64,000 nucleotides of DNA from Phyllobacterium phragmitis (GTDB lineage Bacteria; Pseudomonadota; Alphaproteobacteria; Rhizobiales; Rhizobiaceae): contig NZ_PVBR01000012.1 in the NCBI RefSeq assembly GCF_002980495.1, forward strand, positions 62,001-126,000, written 5' to 3'. This document shows, one piece after another, positions 50,793 to 59,356 of the stretch. Below the pieces are notes generated by a model. The model searched no databases. It saw nothing but the letters and a program-made list of their open reading frames with translations, and was not told where the DNA came from. Numbering within the stretch: the first letter of the stretch is position 1; each line of letters begins with the position of its first letter. A program made the position numbers and the translations under genes.

Positions 50793-51776
50793 ATGCTCAC
50801 ACGTCGTACATTACTAGGGGCGGTCGCGACCACCCCGATCATTTCCGCACTGCCGGCTCCAGCCGCAGCCGCCGATGTAACGCTTCGCCTCGCGCATTTT
50901 GCTGCCGAGAGCCATCCAGGCCACACCGCCGCGCTGCAATTTGCCAAGAACGTCGCCGAGCGGACCGGTGGTGCCGTTGCGATCGAGATCTATCCCGCAA
51001 ACGAACTCGGCTCGCCGCCCGAGCAGCTCGAGCAGACCGTGCTCGGCGCAATCGACATGAACCTGCCGACCCATGGCGCCCTTGATAAATACAACAAGGC
51101 GTTCGGCACGGTCATGACCCCCTTCGCATTTCGTGATTACGGGCACGCCCATCAGGTGCTCGACGGACCGTTCACGAAATGGGCGGCGCCGAAGATCGAG
51201 GATGACGGCCTGGTCATGCTCAGCCATTGGGAATACGGTTTCCGCAACATCACCAACAATGTCCGGCCGATCAACATGCCGGAAGATGCCGCGGGGATGA
51301 AGATCCGCACGCCGCCGGAGGTGCAGATCGTGGCGGCGATCGAAGGGCTTGGCGCAAGCGCCGTGCAGATCGCCTTCCCAGAGCTTCCGAACGCGCTCAA
51401 TCAGGGTGTCGTCGATGGCCAGGAAAACCCGATCGGCGTCATCTACCACTATAAGCTCAACGAGTTGCAGAAGCATCTGGCGCTCACCCGGCATGTCTAT
51501 AACAGCATGATCCATGTGGTCGCCAAGGGAAGCTGGGAAAAGCTGACGCCGGAGCAGCAGACCATTATCCGGGAGGAAAGTGCCGCGGCCGGCGCCCTGA
51601 TGCGCAAGCTCGTACTTAAACAAGAGCAGAAGGAAATCGCTGAACTCGAGGCATCGGGCATGAAAGTGACGCGGCCGGATATCACGGCCTTTGCCGCAAA
51701 GATGGGCCCGGCGCGCGAGCGCCTTGCCGCAGTTTCCGGCGAGGAGAACATGAAGACGTTCCTCGGCTTCCTCTAA
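50793..51776 (+). CDS. TRAP transporter substrate-binding protein (DctP family)
   Basis: The 327-residue protein has a twin-arginine-like leader (MLTRRTLLGAVATTPIISAL, cleavage near APAAAA). DctP blocks are clear: RLAHFAAESHPGHTAALQFA, GMKIRTPPEVQIVAAIEGLG (about 170, with the carboxylate-binding Arg) and LNQGVVDGQENPIG (about 205). AGGGAGGA precedes the ATG. The permease genes follow in the order M then Q. It imports an organic acid, and its neighbours suggest a hydroxy or oxo acid. Confidence 0.9.
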   Translation: MLTRRTLLGAVATTPIISALPAPAAAADVTLRLAHFAAESHPGHTAALQFAKNVAERTGGAVAIEIYPANELGSPPEQLEQTVLGAIDMNLPTHGALDKYNKAFGTVMTPFAFRDYGHAHQVLDGPFTKWAAPKIEDDGLVMLSHWEYGFRNITNNVRPINMPEDAAGMKIRTPPEVQIVAAIEGLGASAVQIAFPELPNALNQGVVDGQENPIGVIYHYKLNELQKHLALTRHVYNSMIHVVAKGSWEKLTPEQQTIIREESAAAGALMRKLVLKQEQKEIAELEASGMKVTRPDITAFAAKMGPARERLAAVSGEENMKTFLGFL

Positions 51777-51838
51777 AAGCAACAACCGGAGAAGAGGGCA
51801 AGCTGCGTCTTGCCTCCTTCTCTGCGGGATGATGGCTC

Positions 51839-53125
51839 ATGCTGGCGCTTGCTATTTTCGTTTGTCTCCTCGCTCTGATTTTCCTCGGAGTGCCCGTGGC
51901 CATAGCGCTCGGCGTGGTCGCCACCGGCTTTTATATCGCCATTGGCGATTTCGGCATCCTGTCAATGCTGCCGCAGCGAATGTTTTCGGCCACTACCGCA
52001 TTCACCCTGCTTGCCATCCCCTTCTTCATACTGGCGGGCAATCTCATGAACACCGGCGGCATAACCCGGCGCATCTTCCGTTTCGCAAATGCCTGCGTCG
52101 GACATATTCGCGGCGGGCTCGGTCAGGTGAACGTGTTTGCAAGCCTGATTTTTTCGGGAATGTCGGGTGCCGCCGTCGCCGATGCGGCCGGACTGGGTCA
52201 GGTCGAGATGAAGGCAATGACCGATCGGGGCTATGATCCAGAATTTTCCGCAGCGATCACAGCCGCCTCCTCAACCATCGGTCCCGTATTCCCGCCTTCC
52301 ATCCCGTTCGTGCTTTATTCGTCCATTACAGGTGTTTCCGTCACGAAGCTGTTCCTGGCGGGTGTCGTTCCCGGTCTTCTCATGGCCGCCGCGCTGATGG
52401 TTTCCGTCTATCTGGTCTCCGTCTTTACCCGGATGCCGTGCGAGCCGCGTGCTTCAGTCAGGGAAATAGCCGTCAGTTTTGCCGATTCCGCGCTTTCACT
52501 GTTCACGCCTGTCATCATCATCGCGGGAATTTTCGGCGGATTCTTCACCCCGACGGAAGCGGGCGTCGTCGCTTCGGCCTATGCGCTGGCAATCTCCATG
52601 TTTGTTTATCGCGAGATCACGCCATCCCATCTCCCGGCCATCCTGTGGGACACGCTTTTGCATACCGTGCGTGTGATGTTCGTCATCGCCTCGGCAGGCT
52701 TTTTCGGCTGGCTGCTCATCCACCAGCGGATCCCGAACCAGCTCATCGCGGGGATGCTCGATCTTTCGGACAATCCCACAATCATCATGGCCATCGTCGT
52801 CTTCGTGCTCCTGGTGCTTGGCATGTTCCTCGAAGGCATTGCGGTCATCGTCCTGTGCGTTCCGCTGTTTCTGCCTGTCGTCACCCAGGTCGGCATCGAC
52901 CCGGTGCAGTTTGGCGTCGTGATGATCATGTGTTCGATGTTCGGACTTTTGACGCCGCCTGTCGGCATGGTGCTGTTCGCCGTATCGAGCATCAGCAACC
53001 TTTCGGTCGGGCAGCTGAGCCGGGCGCTGTTTCCCTACCTCGTCGGTCTGGCACTCGTTCTGGCGGCCGTAGCCTTCATTCCGTCAGTATCTACCTGGCT
53101 CCCGACCATCATCATGGGGCAGTGA
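51839..53125 (+). CDS. TRAP transporter large permease (DctM)
   Basis: The 428-residue membrane protein has the DctM blocks LLAIPFFILAGNLMNTGGIT near residue 57, SGMSGAAVADAAGLGQVEMK near 105, AASSTIGPVFPPSIPFVLYS near 140 and GLLTPPVGMVLFA near 365. It precedes the small permease, which reverses the usual Q-M order. The ribosome-binding site is weak; upstream in-frame codons do not improve it. Confidence 0.88.
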   Translation: MLALAIFVCLLALIFLGVPVAIALGVVATGFYIAIGDFGILSMLPQRMFSATTAFTLLAIPFFILAGNLMNTGGITRRIFRFANACVGHIRGGLGQVNVFASLIFSGMSGAAVADAAGLGQVEMKAMTDRGYDPEFSAAITAASSTIGPVFPPSIPFVLYSSITGVSVTKLFLAGVVPGLLMAAALMVSVYLVSVFTRMPCEPRASVREIAVSFADSALSLFTPVIIIAGIFGGFFTPTEAGVVASAYALAISMFVYREITPSHLPAILWDTLLHTVRVMFVIASAGFFGWLLIHQRIPNQLIAGMLDLSDNPTIIMAIVVFVLLVLGMFLEGIAVIVLCVPLFLPVVTQVGIDPVQFGVVMIMCSMFGLLTPPVGMVLFAVSSISNLSVGQLSRALFPYLVGLALVLAAVAFIPSVSTWLPTIIMGQ

Positions 53126-53126
53126 T

Positions 53127-53639
53127 ATGAAGTCCCTCTATCTCGTCGACAAGATCATCGGCCGCTTGCTGCGTGCAATCGCCAGTTTTTGCCTCGCGGC
53201 GCTGTTCGTCATCGTCCTTGCAAATGTCGTGTCGCGCTATTTCCAGATATGGCCAATGGCATGGTTCGATGAAATCGTGCAGGCGCTGTTTGCCTGGATG
53301 GTGTTCATCGGCGCCGCCGCGCTGTGGCGGGAGAAGGAACATTTCTGTGTGGACTGGCTCGGCGCTATCCTTGGCGAAAGCCGTAGCGGCGTCCTGCTCC
53401 ACATCGTGGTCAACCTGCTTTCGACAGGTTTTCTTGCGCTGATGACCTGGAAAGGTCTCGACCTGACGCTGCGCAGCCGTGCCGTGACGCCCATCCTGAA
53501 TTTGCCGGTCGCCTTCCTCTACGCCTCGATTCCCATCGCCGGCGCGGTGATGACCGCCTACAGCCTGGCTGAGCTTTGCCGGAGCGAACGGACCTTGTTC
53601 AAACCCTTAAACGCAACAACACATGAGACGAAAACATGA
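53127..53639 (+). CDS. TRAP transporter small permease (DctQ)
   Basis: This 170-residue protein has four helices and the DctQ-like WFDEIVQALFAWMVFIGAAALW segment near residue 48 followed by REKEHFCVDWLG. It starts one base after the dctM stop and overlaps the next start by 4 bp. Confidence 0.85.
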   Translation: MKSLYLVDKIIGRLLRAIASFCLAALFVIVLANVVSRYFQIWPMAWFDEIVQALFAWMVFIGAAALWREKEHFCVDWLGAILGESRSGVLLHIVVNLLSTGFLALMTWKGLDLTLRSRAVTPILNLPVAFLYASIPIAGAVMTAYSLAELCRSERTLFKPLNATTHETKT

Positions 53640-53953
53640 TCTTCGACCACCGCACATACACCTGCCGTCCAGGCACCATCAGGAAACATCTGGCGCTTTA
53701 TGAAAAACATGGCTGGGCGATCCAGTCGCAACATCTGGGCAAACCGGTCGTATATGCGGCGACCGAGACCGGTGACGTCAACGCCTATATTCATATCTGG
53801 GTCTATGAGGACGCGGCCGACCGTGAAGCCAAGCGCGCGGCCCTCCAGGCCGATCCCGCCTGGGCGGAATATCTCAAATTGAGCGCGGAAGCGGGCTATC
53901 TCATCAGCCAGTGCAACCAGATCCTGAAGCCGGTGCCCTTTTTCAAGGCTTAG
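53636..53953 (+). CDS. NIPSNAP family protein
   Basis: The 105-residue protein has the NIPSNAP pattern: IFDHRTYTCRPGTIRKHLALY at the start, HIWVYEDAADREAKRAAL in the middle and a dimeric ferredoxin-like fold expected overall. Bacterial members often sit in catabolic operons, and their function is not known. It overlaps the dctQ stop (ATGA at 53636) and is the last gene of the TRAP operon. Confidence 0.82.
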   Translation: MIFDHRTYTCRPGTIRKHLALYEKHGWAIQSQHLGKPVVYAATETGDVNAYIHIWVYEDAADREAKRAALQADPAWAEYLKLSAEAGYLISQCNQILKPVPFFKA

Positions 53954-53974
53954 AGCCCATGCAGAATTGCACCA

Positions 53975-53990
53975 ACTCATCATATGAATT
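53975..53990. promoter_or_regulatory. Candidate operator A of the second FadR-type regulator
   Basis: ACTCATCATATGAATT forms an imperfect dyad (AACTCAT-CAT-ATGAATT) upstream of the regulator gene at 54112. A near copy (13 of 16 bases) lies at 54873-54888, ahead of the TTT transporter. The pair suggests one protein controls both. Confidence 0.5.
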
Positions 53991-54111
53991 ATCCAGGATA
54001 ATAGGACCACTTGCGCTCCGGCCTGCATGGTCTAAAACTCGGCATGCGGCCCGGGCCGGCATCCCGTCAGCCAGGGGTCATTCTGCGTGGGGACGAGGAG
54101 CACCGAAGCCA

Positions 54112-54861
54112 ATGGAGACCGTCGGATCGAAGCAGGTAAGGCGGAGCCTTTCCGCCGAGGTGGCCGAGGCACTGCGTGACGATATTTCCGGCGGCGCCTA
54201 CCGGATTGGCGACAAGCTGCCAACGGAGCCCGCGCTGATCGCACGCTTCGGCGTCAGCCGCACCGTCATCCGCGAGGCGATCGTGACCCTGCGCGCCGAT
54301 GGTCTGGTGCAATCGCGCCATGGCGTCGGGGTCTTCGTGACGCAGCCGCATAGGGCGGTTCCGGAGCTGCAGCTTCTGACCCAGGTGAATAAGAAAATAT
54401 CTGATATTATTGAGGAACTTGAGCTTCGTGCCTCGGTGGAGATCGAGGCGGCAGGCCTTGCGGCGGAACGCTGCGCGCCGGCCCAGGAGGCGGAAATCCA
54501 GGCGCAGCTCGATGCTTTCGAAACGCTGATGCGCGCCGGCGACCCTACCGCGCAGGCGGATTTCGAGTTTCACGTCGCAATTGCGCGCGCAACCAACAAC
54601 GCCCGGTTCGAGGAGTTCCTGGCCCATCTCGGCCGCCGCACCATCCCGCGCTCCAAACTCAGGGACATGGCCGGCACCGACAATATCGAGAACCGGGACG
54701 CCCAGCTTCACCGCGAGCACATGGCGGTGGCCGAGGCGATCTATGCGCGCGATTCGCAGGCGGCAAGGGAAGCGATGCGCGTGCATCTCGGCGGCTCATT
54801 GCGGCGCTACCGCGTGCTGACACAGCGCCAAAACATGCTGTCAGGCGACAAGTCATCTTGA
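54112..54861 (+). CDS. FadR-type GntR family transcriptional regulator
   Basis: The 249-residue regulator has a GntR HTH (ISGGAYRIGDKLPTEPALIA then SRTVIREAIVTLRADG, about residues 25-65) and an FCD domain with ADFEFHVAIARATNN and LHREHMAVAEAIYARD (Asp and His metal ligands). It stands between the TRAP operon and the TTT transporter genes. Matching dyads lie before its own gene and before the transporter, so autoregulation plus transporter control is likely. Confidence 0.88.
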   Translation: METVGSKQVRRSLSAEVAEALRDDISGGAYRIGDKLPTEPALIARFGVSRTVIREAIVTLRADGLVQSRHGVGVFVTQPHRAVPELQLLTQVNKKISDIIEELELRASVEIEAAGLAAERCAPAQEAEIQAQLDAFETLMRAGDPTAQADFEFHVAIARATNNARFEEFLAHLGRRTIPRSKLRDMAGTDNIENRDAQLHREHMAVAEAIYARDSQAAREAMRVHLGGSLRRYRVLTQRQNMLSGDKSS

Positions 54862-54872
54862 CGAATCCTGCA

Positions 54873-54888
54873 AGTCATCATACGACTT
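54873..54888. promoter_or_regulatory. Candidate operator B of the second FadR-type regulator
   Basis: AGTCATCATACGACTT lies inside a larger inverted repeat CTGCAAGTC-N7-GACTTGCAG (54868-54892), 12 bp after the regulator stop and 183 bp before tctC. It matches operator A at 13 of 16 positions. It could alternatively act as an RNA hairpin, but no T-run follows. Confidence 0.5.
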
Positions 54889-55074
54889 GCAGCTATAACG
54901 GATCAAGATCACCGTCGTGGCGCCTTGTGGGTGCCAGGGTATCATCGCATGCCGCCGGGTGTTGCACTTTCGGCGGGGAGGAAGGGAGCGGTCGTAAGGC
55001 AGACTGCCGACTTGAAAGCGCGTCCGCATGGACGCACGCGCAATAACTGGGAACCGCAATTCAGGGAGAGAGAA

Positions 55075-56052
55075 ATGCACAGGAAATTTTTGACACTGCT
55101 GGTGGCCGGCGCCATGGGCGCGCTCATGTCGTCGGCGGCACTGGCCGATTATCCGCAAAGAGATATCCGGGTCATCGTTCCCTGGGGTGCGGGCGGCGGC
55201 ACCGACGCCATCGTCCGCAAGCTGACGACGATTGCCGAAAAGAACATCGGCGCCTCCATGTACGTGGAGAATATCGAAGGCGGCATCAGCGCCACCGGCA
55301 TTTCGCAGGTCATGCAGGCCCGCCCAGATGGCTATACGATCGGCGCTCTGACCTATGACAGCGTCGTGACGGTTCCCTGGCAGGGCATGCTGCCGACCTA
55401 CAAGATGGACCAGCTCAAGCTCATTGCCCGCGTGACGAGCGAGCCAGACGCCATCATCGTCGATGCCGCCTCACCCTATAAGACCATCGGCGACCTCGTT
55501 GCCGATGCGAAGGCCAATCCCGGCAAGGTCAAGATCGGCATCCAGAATATCGGCTCGCGCCTGCACCTGGCGATCCTGCAGCTTCAGGACGAGACCGATA
55601 CGCAATTCAAGATCATCGCCTATCCCGGCGGCGCGGCACCGCAGAAGGAAGCGATCCTCTCCAATGAGGTGGCTGTGGTGGCGACCAGCCTCGGCGATTT
55701 TGCGCCGCTGCTGGAAAACGGCGATGTCCGCGGGCTCGTCGAGTTCACGGATGTCACCAACCCGACCTTCACGACCGTTCCGACCGCCAAGGACGAAGGC
55801 CTCAAATTGCGGATCGGCAGCTTCGTCGTGCTGGCCGCGCCGGCCGGAACCCCCGACGATGTGATCGCGACGATCGAGAGCGCCTACAAGAAAGCGCTCG
55901 AAAGCGAGGAATTCCAGACATGGACCTCCAAGGTTGGCGTCACGCCGAGCTGGCTTGGTTCGGGCGAAGTCACGCAATGGGCCGATGAGACGAGCAAGAC
56001 ACTCTTCCAGCAGATGGATGCGCTGGTGGAACAGGGTGTCTTGAAAAAGTAA
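55075..56052 (+). CDS. Tripartite tricarboxylate transporter substrate-binding protein (TctC/Bug family)
   Basis: This 325-residue periplasmic protein has a signal peptide (residues 1-24, ending SSAALA before DYPQRDIRV) and Bug-family blocks: VIVPWGAGGGTDAIVRKL (about 33), ARPDGYTIGALT (about 82) and IAYPGGAAPQKEAILSNEV (about 180). Bug proteins bind carboxylic acids or similar compounds. GGGAGAGAGAA precedes the ATG. TctB and TctA follow, completing the transporter. Confidence 0.9.
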   Translation: MHRKFLTLLVAGAMGALMSSAALADYPQRDIRVIVPWGAGGGTDAIVRKLTTIAEKNIGASMYVENIEGGISATGISQVMQARPDGYTIGALTYDSVVTVPWQGMLPTYKMDQLKLIARVTSEPDAIIVDAASPYKTIGDLVADAKANPGKVKIGIQNIGSRLHLAILQLQDETDTQFKIIAYPGGAAPQKEAILSNEVAVVATSLGDFAPLLENGDVRGLVEFTDVTNPTFTTVPTAKDEGLKLRIGSFVVLAAPAGTPDDVIATIESAYKKALESEEFQTWTSKVGVTPSWLGSGEVTQWADETSKTLFQQMDALVEQGVLKK

Positions 56053-56118
56053 CCATTCGCATGGGCCGGCGGGGTCAGCCCGCCGGTCTGCCAGGTTCAA
56101 GTCGTTGGGAGGACACCG

Positions 56119-56583
56119 ATGGCGATGCGTCGACTACAGTGGAAGAATCGTCTTCTCCTGCCCTTGTTCCTTTTCGTCCTGACCACCGTCTACATCGCGG
56201 CGGCGCTGCAGATCCAACCGCAGTTCAGCGAGGGGCTGGTCGGGCCCGGCTTCATGCCGCTTGTCACGGCGTTCATCATGTATGCGGCGCTCGCCCGCGT
56301 CATCTGGAACGACCTGGCGGAGGAGCGCGAAAAGCCGGAGGGCTCTCTCCTGCCGCCATTCCTGATCGTCCTTGCGACGATCCTCTACATCATCGCCTTC
56401 AAGCCGCTGGGCTATAGCGCGGCGACCTTCCTTTTCGTGCTGGCGCTGTTCCACCTCTTCCAATTCCAAGAGGGGCAAATGATCAAACGCCTGCTCTATG
56501 CGGTGGCGGTCACGGCCATCTTCTACGGCCTGTTCGCACTTGCCTTCGGTATTCGGCTGCCAACCCTGATAGGCGTGATCTGA
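56119..56583 (+). CDS. Tripartite tricarboxylate transporter small membrane protein (TctB)
   Basis: The 154-residue protein has four membrane helices with the TctB pattern LVGPGFMPLVTAFIMYAALA near residue 40 and FGIRLPTLIGVI at the end. Its stop overlaps the tctA start by one base (TGATG). It is the accessory membrane subunit of the transporter. Confidence 0.87.
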   Translation: MAMRRLQWKNRLLLPLFLFVLTTVYIAAALQIQPQFSEGLVGPGFMPLVTAFIMYAALARVIWNDLAEEREKPEGSLLPPFLIVLATILYIIAFKPLGYSAATFLFVLALFHLFQFQEGQMIKRLLYAVAVTAIFYGLFALAFGIRLPTLIGVI

Positions 56584-58097
56584 TGGATTTTCTTCTCGAA
56601 ATTCTCAAGGGCTTCGGTGCCCTCGCCCGGCCCGATGTCCTGATCGCCATGGTGGCGGGGTTCGCAGTGGGCACCTTCTTTGGCGCCGTGCCGGGGCTAA
56701 CGTCGGTCCTCGCGATCGCGCTGCTGCTGCCGATCACCTACAGCATGGATGTGATACCCGCACTCGTCATGTGCGCATCGATCTTCATGTCGGGCATGTA
56801 TGCCGGCAGCATCACGGCAACGACGATCAACATCCCCGGCGCGCCGTCTTCGATGATGACCTCCATCGAGGGCTATCCCTTGATGAAGAAGGGCCAGGGA
56901 GCCAATGCGCTCGGCCACGCGGCTCTTGGCTCCATGGTCGGCGGAAGCCTGGGCGCACTGATGCTCATGCTGCTGCTGCCGATCGCCGCCAAGCTCTCAC
57001 TGCTGATCCAGACGCCGGGCAAGTTCTCGCTCGTGCTCTTCGCGCTCGTGGTGATCATCATCATGCAGCGCGATACGATAGCCAAGGGCCTGGTCACCAC
57101 GCTTCTCGGCATCATGATCGCGACGGTCGGCATCGACGTCATGCAGCCGATCGCACGTTTCAGCTTCGGTACCGAGACGCTCGTCGAAGGCATAGACATG
57201 ATGCCGATCATCATCGGCACCTTCGCCATCAGCGAGGTTCTCTACCAGGCGCAACTGCATCGCGGCGATATCCAGGCAGCCGCCCTGCGCGCCGGGGCGG
57301 CGTTGATCCGCCGCCGGGATTTCCTGCCACCCCTGTCGGAACTCCGTGAGATCGGCTTCTACACCTATATCAAGAGCGGTCTGCTCGGCTACGGAATCGG
57401 CGTCCTGCCGGGTGTCGGCGGCTCGATGGCGGCATTCGTCGCCTACGCCGATGCCAAACGCCGCTCCAGACACCCGGAACAATACGGCCATGGCAGCCGC
57501 GAGGGCATTGCCGCTGCGGAAGCAGCCAACAACGCCATGTGCGGAGGCGCTTTCGTGCCGATGCTGATGTTCGGCATTCCCGGCGATCCGACGACGGCGA
57601 TCGTGCTCGGCGTCCTCGTCATCAACGGCCTTCAACCGGGCGCGCGTCTATTGGAGACCCAGACGGACCTCATTGCCCCTATGTTCGCATCGCTGTTCAT
57701 CAGCGCCCTCGTACTCGTTCCGCTGACGCTGTTCCTTCTTGGACCTTATTTCGTTCGCATCGTCTCGATCCCGAAAGGCCTCCTCTATGCCTGCATAGCC
57801 GTTGTCGCCCTTGTCGGCAGCTATGCCGCCACCTTCTCGATCTTCCAGATGGCGCTGGCAGTGGTTTTCGGCGTGCTCGCCTTCTTCCTGCGCCAACAGC
57901 ATTATCCGACCGTCCCGCTCCTCCTCGGCTTCATTCTCGGACCGGATCTCGAGCAATATCTTCGCCGGTCGCTATCCCTGAGCGATGGCAATCCCATTGT
58001 CTTCCTGACCAGCCCCGACAGCCTGTTCTTCCTCGTTCTGACCGCCCTTTTCTTCTATTTCATGGCCATCAAACCTTTGAAAGAAGCCAAAACCTGA
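56583..58097 (+). CDS. Tripartite tricarboxylate transporter permease (TctA)
   Basis: This 504-residue permease has about twelve helices and TctA signatures: GTFFGAVPGLTSVLAIALLL near residue 25, MYAGSITATTINIPGAPSSM near 75, and the second glycine-rich copy GIGVLPGVGGSMAAFVAYAD near 275. NAMCGGAFVPMLMFGIPGDP near 320 is the conserved pore motif. Length and motifs are complete. Confidence 0.92.
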   Translation: MDFLLEILKGFGALARPDVLIAMVAGFAVGTFFGAVPGLTSVLAIALLLPITYSMDVIPALVMCASIFMSGMYAGSITATTINIPGAPSSMMTSIEGYPLMKKGQGANALGHAALGSMVGGSLGALMLMLLLPIAAKLSLLIQTPGKFSLVLFALVVIIIMQRDTIAKGLVTTLLGIMIATVGIDVMQPIARFSFGTETLVEGIDMMPIIIGTFAISEVLYQAQLHRGDIQAAALRAGAALIRRRDFLPPLSELREIGFYTYIKSGLLGYGIGVLPGVGGSMAAFVAYADAKRRSRHPEQYGHGSREGIAAAEAANNAMCGGAFVPMLMFGIPGDPTTAIVLGVLVINGLQPGARLLETQTDLIAPMFASLFISALVLVPLTLFLLGPYFVRIVSIPKGLLYACIAVVALVGSYAATFSIFQMALAVVFGVLAFFLRQQHYPTVPLLLGFILGPDLEQYLRRSLSLSDGNPIVFLTSPDSLFFLVLTALFFYFMAIKPLKEAKT

Positions 58098-58277
58098 CCG
58101 GAAAGGTGGGGCACATCTGGTCAGAGAAAATGGGACGTGGCGGCGCCGTCGCCATTCATCGCCCATTTCATTACAAATATTTAACCAGAATATTCATTTT
58201 GTGTTCACATTGCAGGCTAAATATTACTCGCACGCCGTTTGACGGCGCCTTTAAATGAGTAATGGAGTTTTACCATC

Positions 58278-58760
58278 ATGAAAGCAATTCCGGTATATAT
58301 CGCCCTTTTAACGTCAGTTGTTCTTGCATCTCCAACGTTCGCACAAGAGGACAGCGAAACAGATGCCGGCAGTGCACAAGTTGAATCGTCCGACTCGGCA
58401 CATGAACGCTTTAAAAATGAGCCTGTTGATCTTGCGAAATTTGCGAAGACCGATGAGCTGAAAGCTGCCGACACAAACGGCGATGGCACGCTTTCCCACG
58501 ATGAGCTTGAAGCCATGGCCATGAAGCGCATCGCGTCTCGTGCTGCCGATCGCATGCAGCGCCGCCTTGATATCAACGGTGACGGCAAAGTGACCCTTGA
58601 AGAGATAGAGAAGCAGCGAGGCAAGGAATTCGCCGCTCTCGATCGCAACGAAGATGGCAAGCTCGACCGCAAGGAATTGCGCGCCGGCAAACGGTTCCAC
58701 CGTCATGGCGGCCACCACGGCGGTCATCACATGAAAAAGCGGATGCATCAGGCGCAATAG
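58278..58760 (+). CDS. Periplasmic EF-hand calcium-binding protein with His-rich tail
   Basis: The 160-residue protein has a signal peptide (residues 1-22, ending SPTFA/QEDS) and three EF-hand loops: DTNGDGTLSHDE (about 65), DINGDGKVTLEE (about 98) and DRNEDGKLDRKE (about 117). The C-terminal tail is rich in His (HRHGGHHGGHHMKK), suggesting metal binding too. It is a single-gene unit closed by a strong terminator. The role is probably Ca-dependent, but the partner is unknown. Confidence 0.85.
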   Translation: MKAIPVYIALLTSVVLASPTFAQEDSETDAGSAQVESSDSAHERFKNEPVDLAKFAKTDELKAADTNGDGTLSHDELEAMAMKRIASRAADRMQRRLDINGDGKVTLEEIEKQRGKEFAALDRNEDGKLDRKELRAGKRFHRHGGHHGGHHMKKRMHQAQ

Positions 58761-58771
58761 ACTGAAGAATG

Positions 58772-58801
58772 ACCCGGGCCTTTGTGCCCGGGTTTATTTT
58801 T
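58772..58801 (+). terminator. Rho-independent terminator after the EF-hand gene
   Basis: ACCCGGGC (58772-58779) pairs with GCCCGGGT (58786-58793), loop CTTTGT, followed by TTATTTTT. It lies 12 bp after the stop codon and closes the single-gene transcript. Confidence 0.88.
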
Positions 58802-59356
58802 GCCGGCAGCCGGGCAATCCCCCAACATCGCGAAATCCTTTCGCTTCCAGCTGGACATGGCCCCGGCTGGATACGGCATTGCCGGCAGATTTTGTTCAGG
58901 CTAATTTCGATGCGGGCTGTCAGCAGGGATCAGCTGCCACAACGGATCGGGAGCATGCAATGGCGGGTGCCAAGGCTGATCAAGTGCCGATCACCATGCT
59001 CGTACCCAGCACGCCGATAACACCGCCGCGCGACATTGGCAGCCTGCTGAATTTCCGGTTGATCCGGGCTATGCTGCTCGCCTATGTTATTGATGATGCG
59101 CGGGCATCCTAGCGGGGTCAGCGGGCAGTTTTTCTAGAACGATGATTTTGGTTTGTCGGCAACGCTCCGAGCGGCGCCAATATGTGGTGACAGACGTGCT
59201 GGTCGGAATCTACAAGCCCCCTTTATCTCCACCGCCTATGAATATACCGGGCTCGTATTGGCGTGGCCTGTGCGGTCCTGTCCCCGATTCAGTTTTTCGA
59301 AGCCGACGCGGCCGCTTGCGCGTTCCGAAGGCAGCAACTGCCAGAGAGGTCCGGCA
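58802..59356. other. Intergenic region before the polysaccharide cluster
   Basis: About 555 bases with no supportable gene. A 77-codon frame at 58879-59112 starts at a non-ATG codon and has no recognised features. The promoter of the glycosyltransferase operon should lie here, but no clear boxes were identified. Confidence 0.4.

Noticed and set aside
58879-59112. 77-codon frame upstream of the glycosyltransferase operon
   Set aside because: It starts at a non-ATG codon, has no ribosome-binding site and shows no recognised features.
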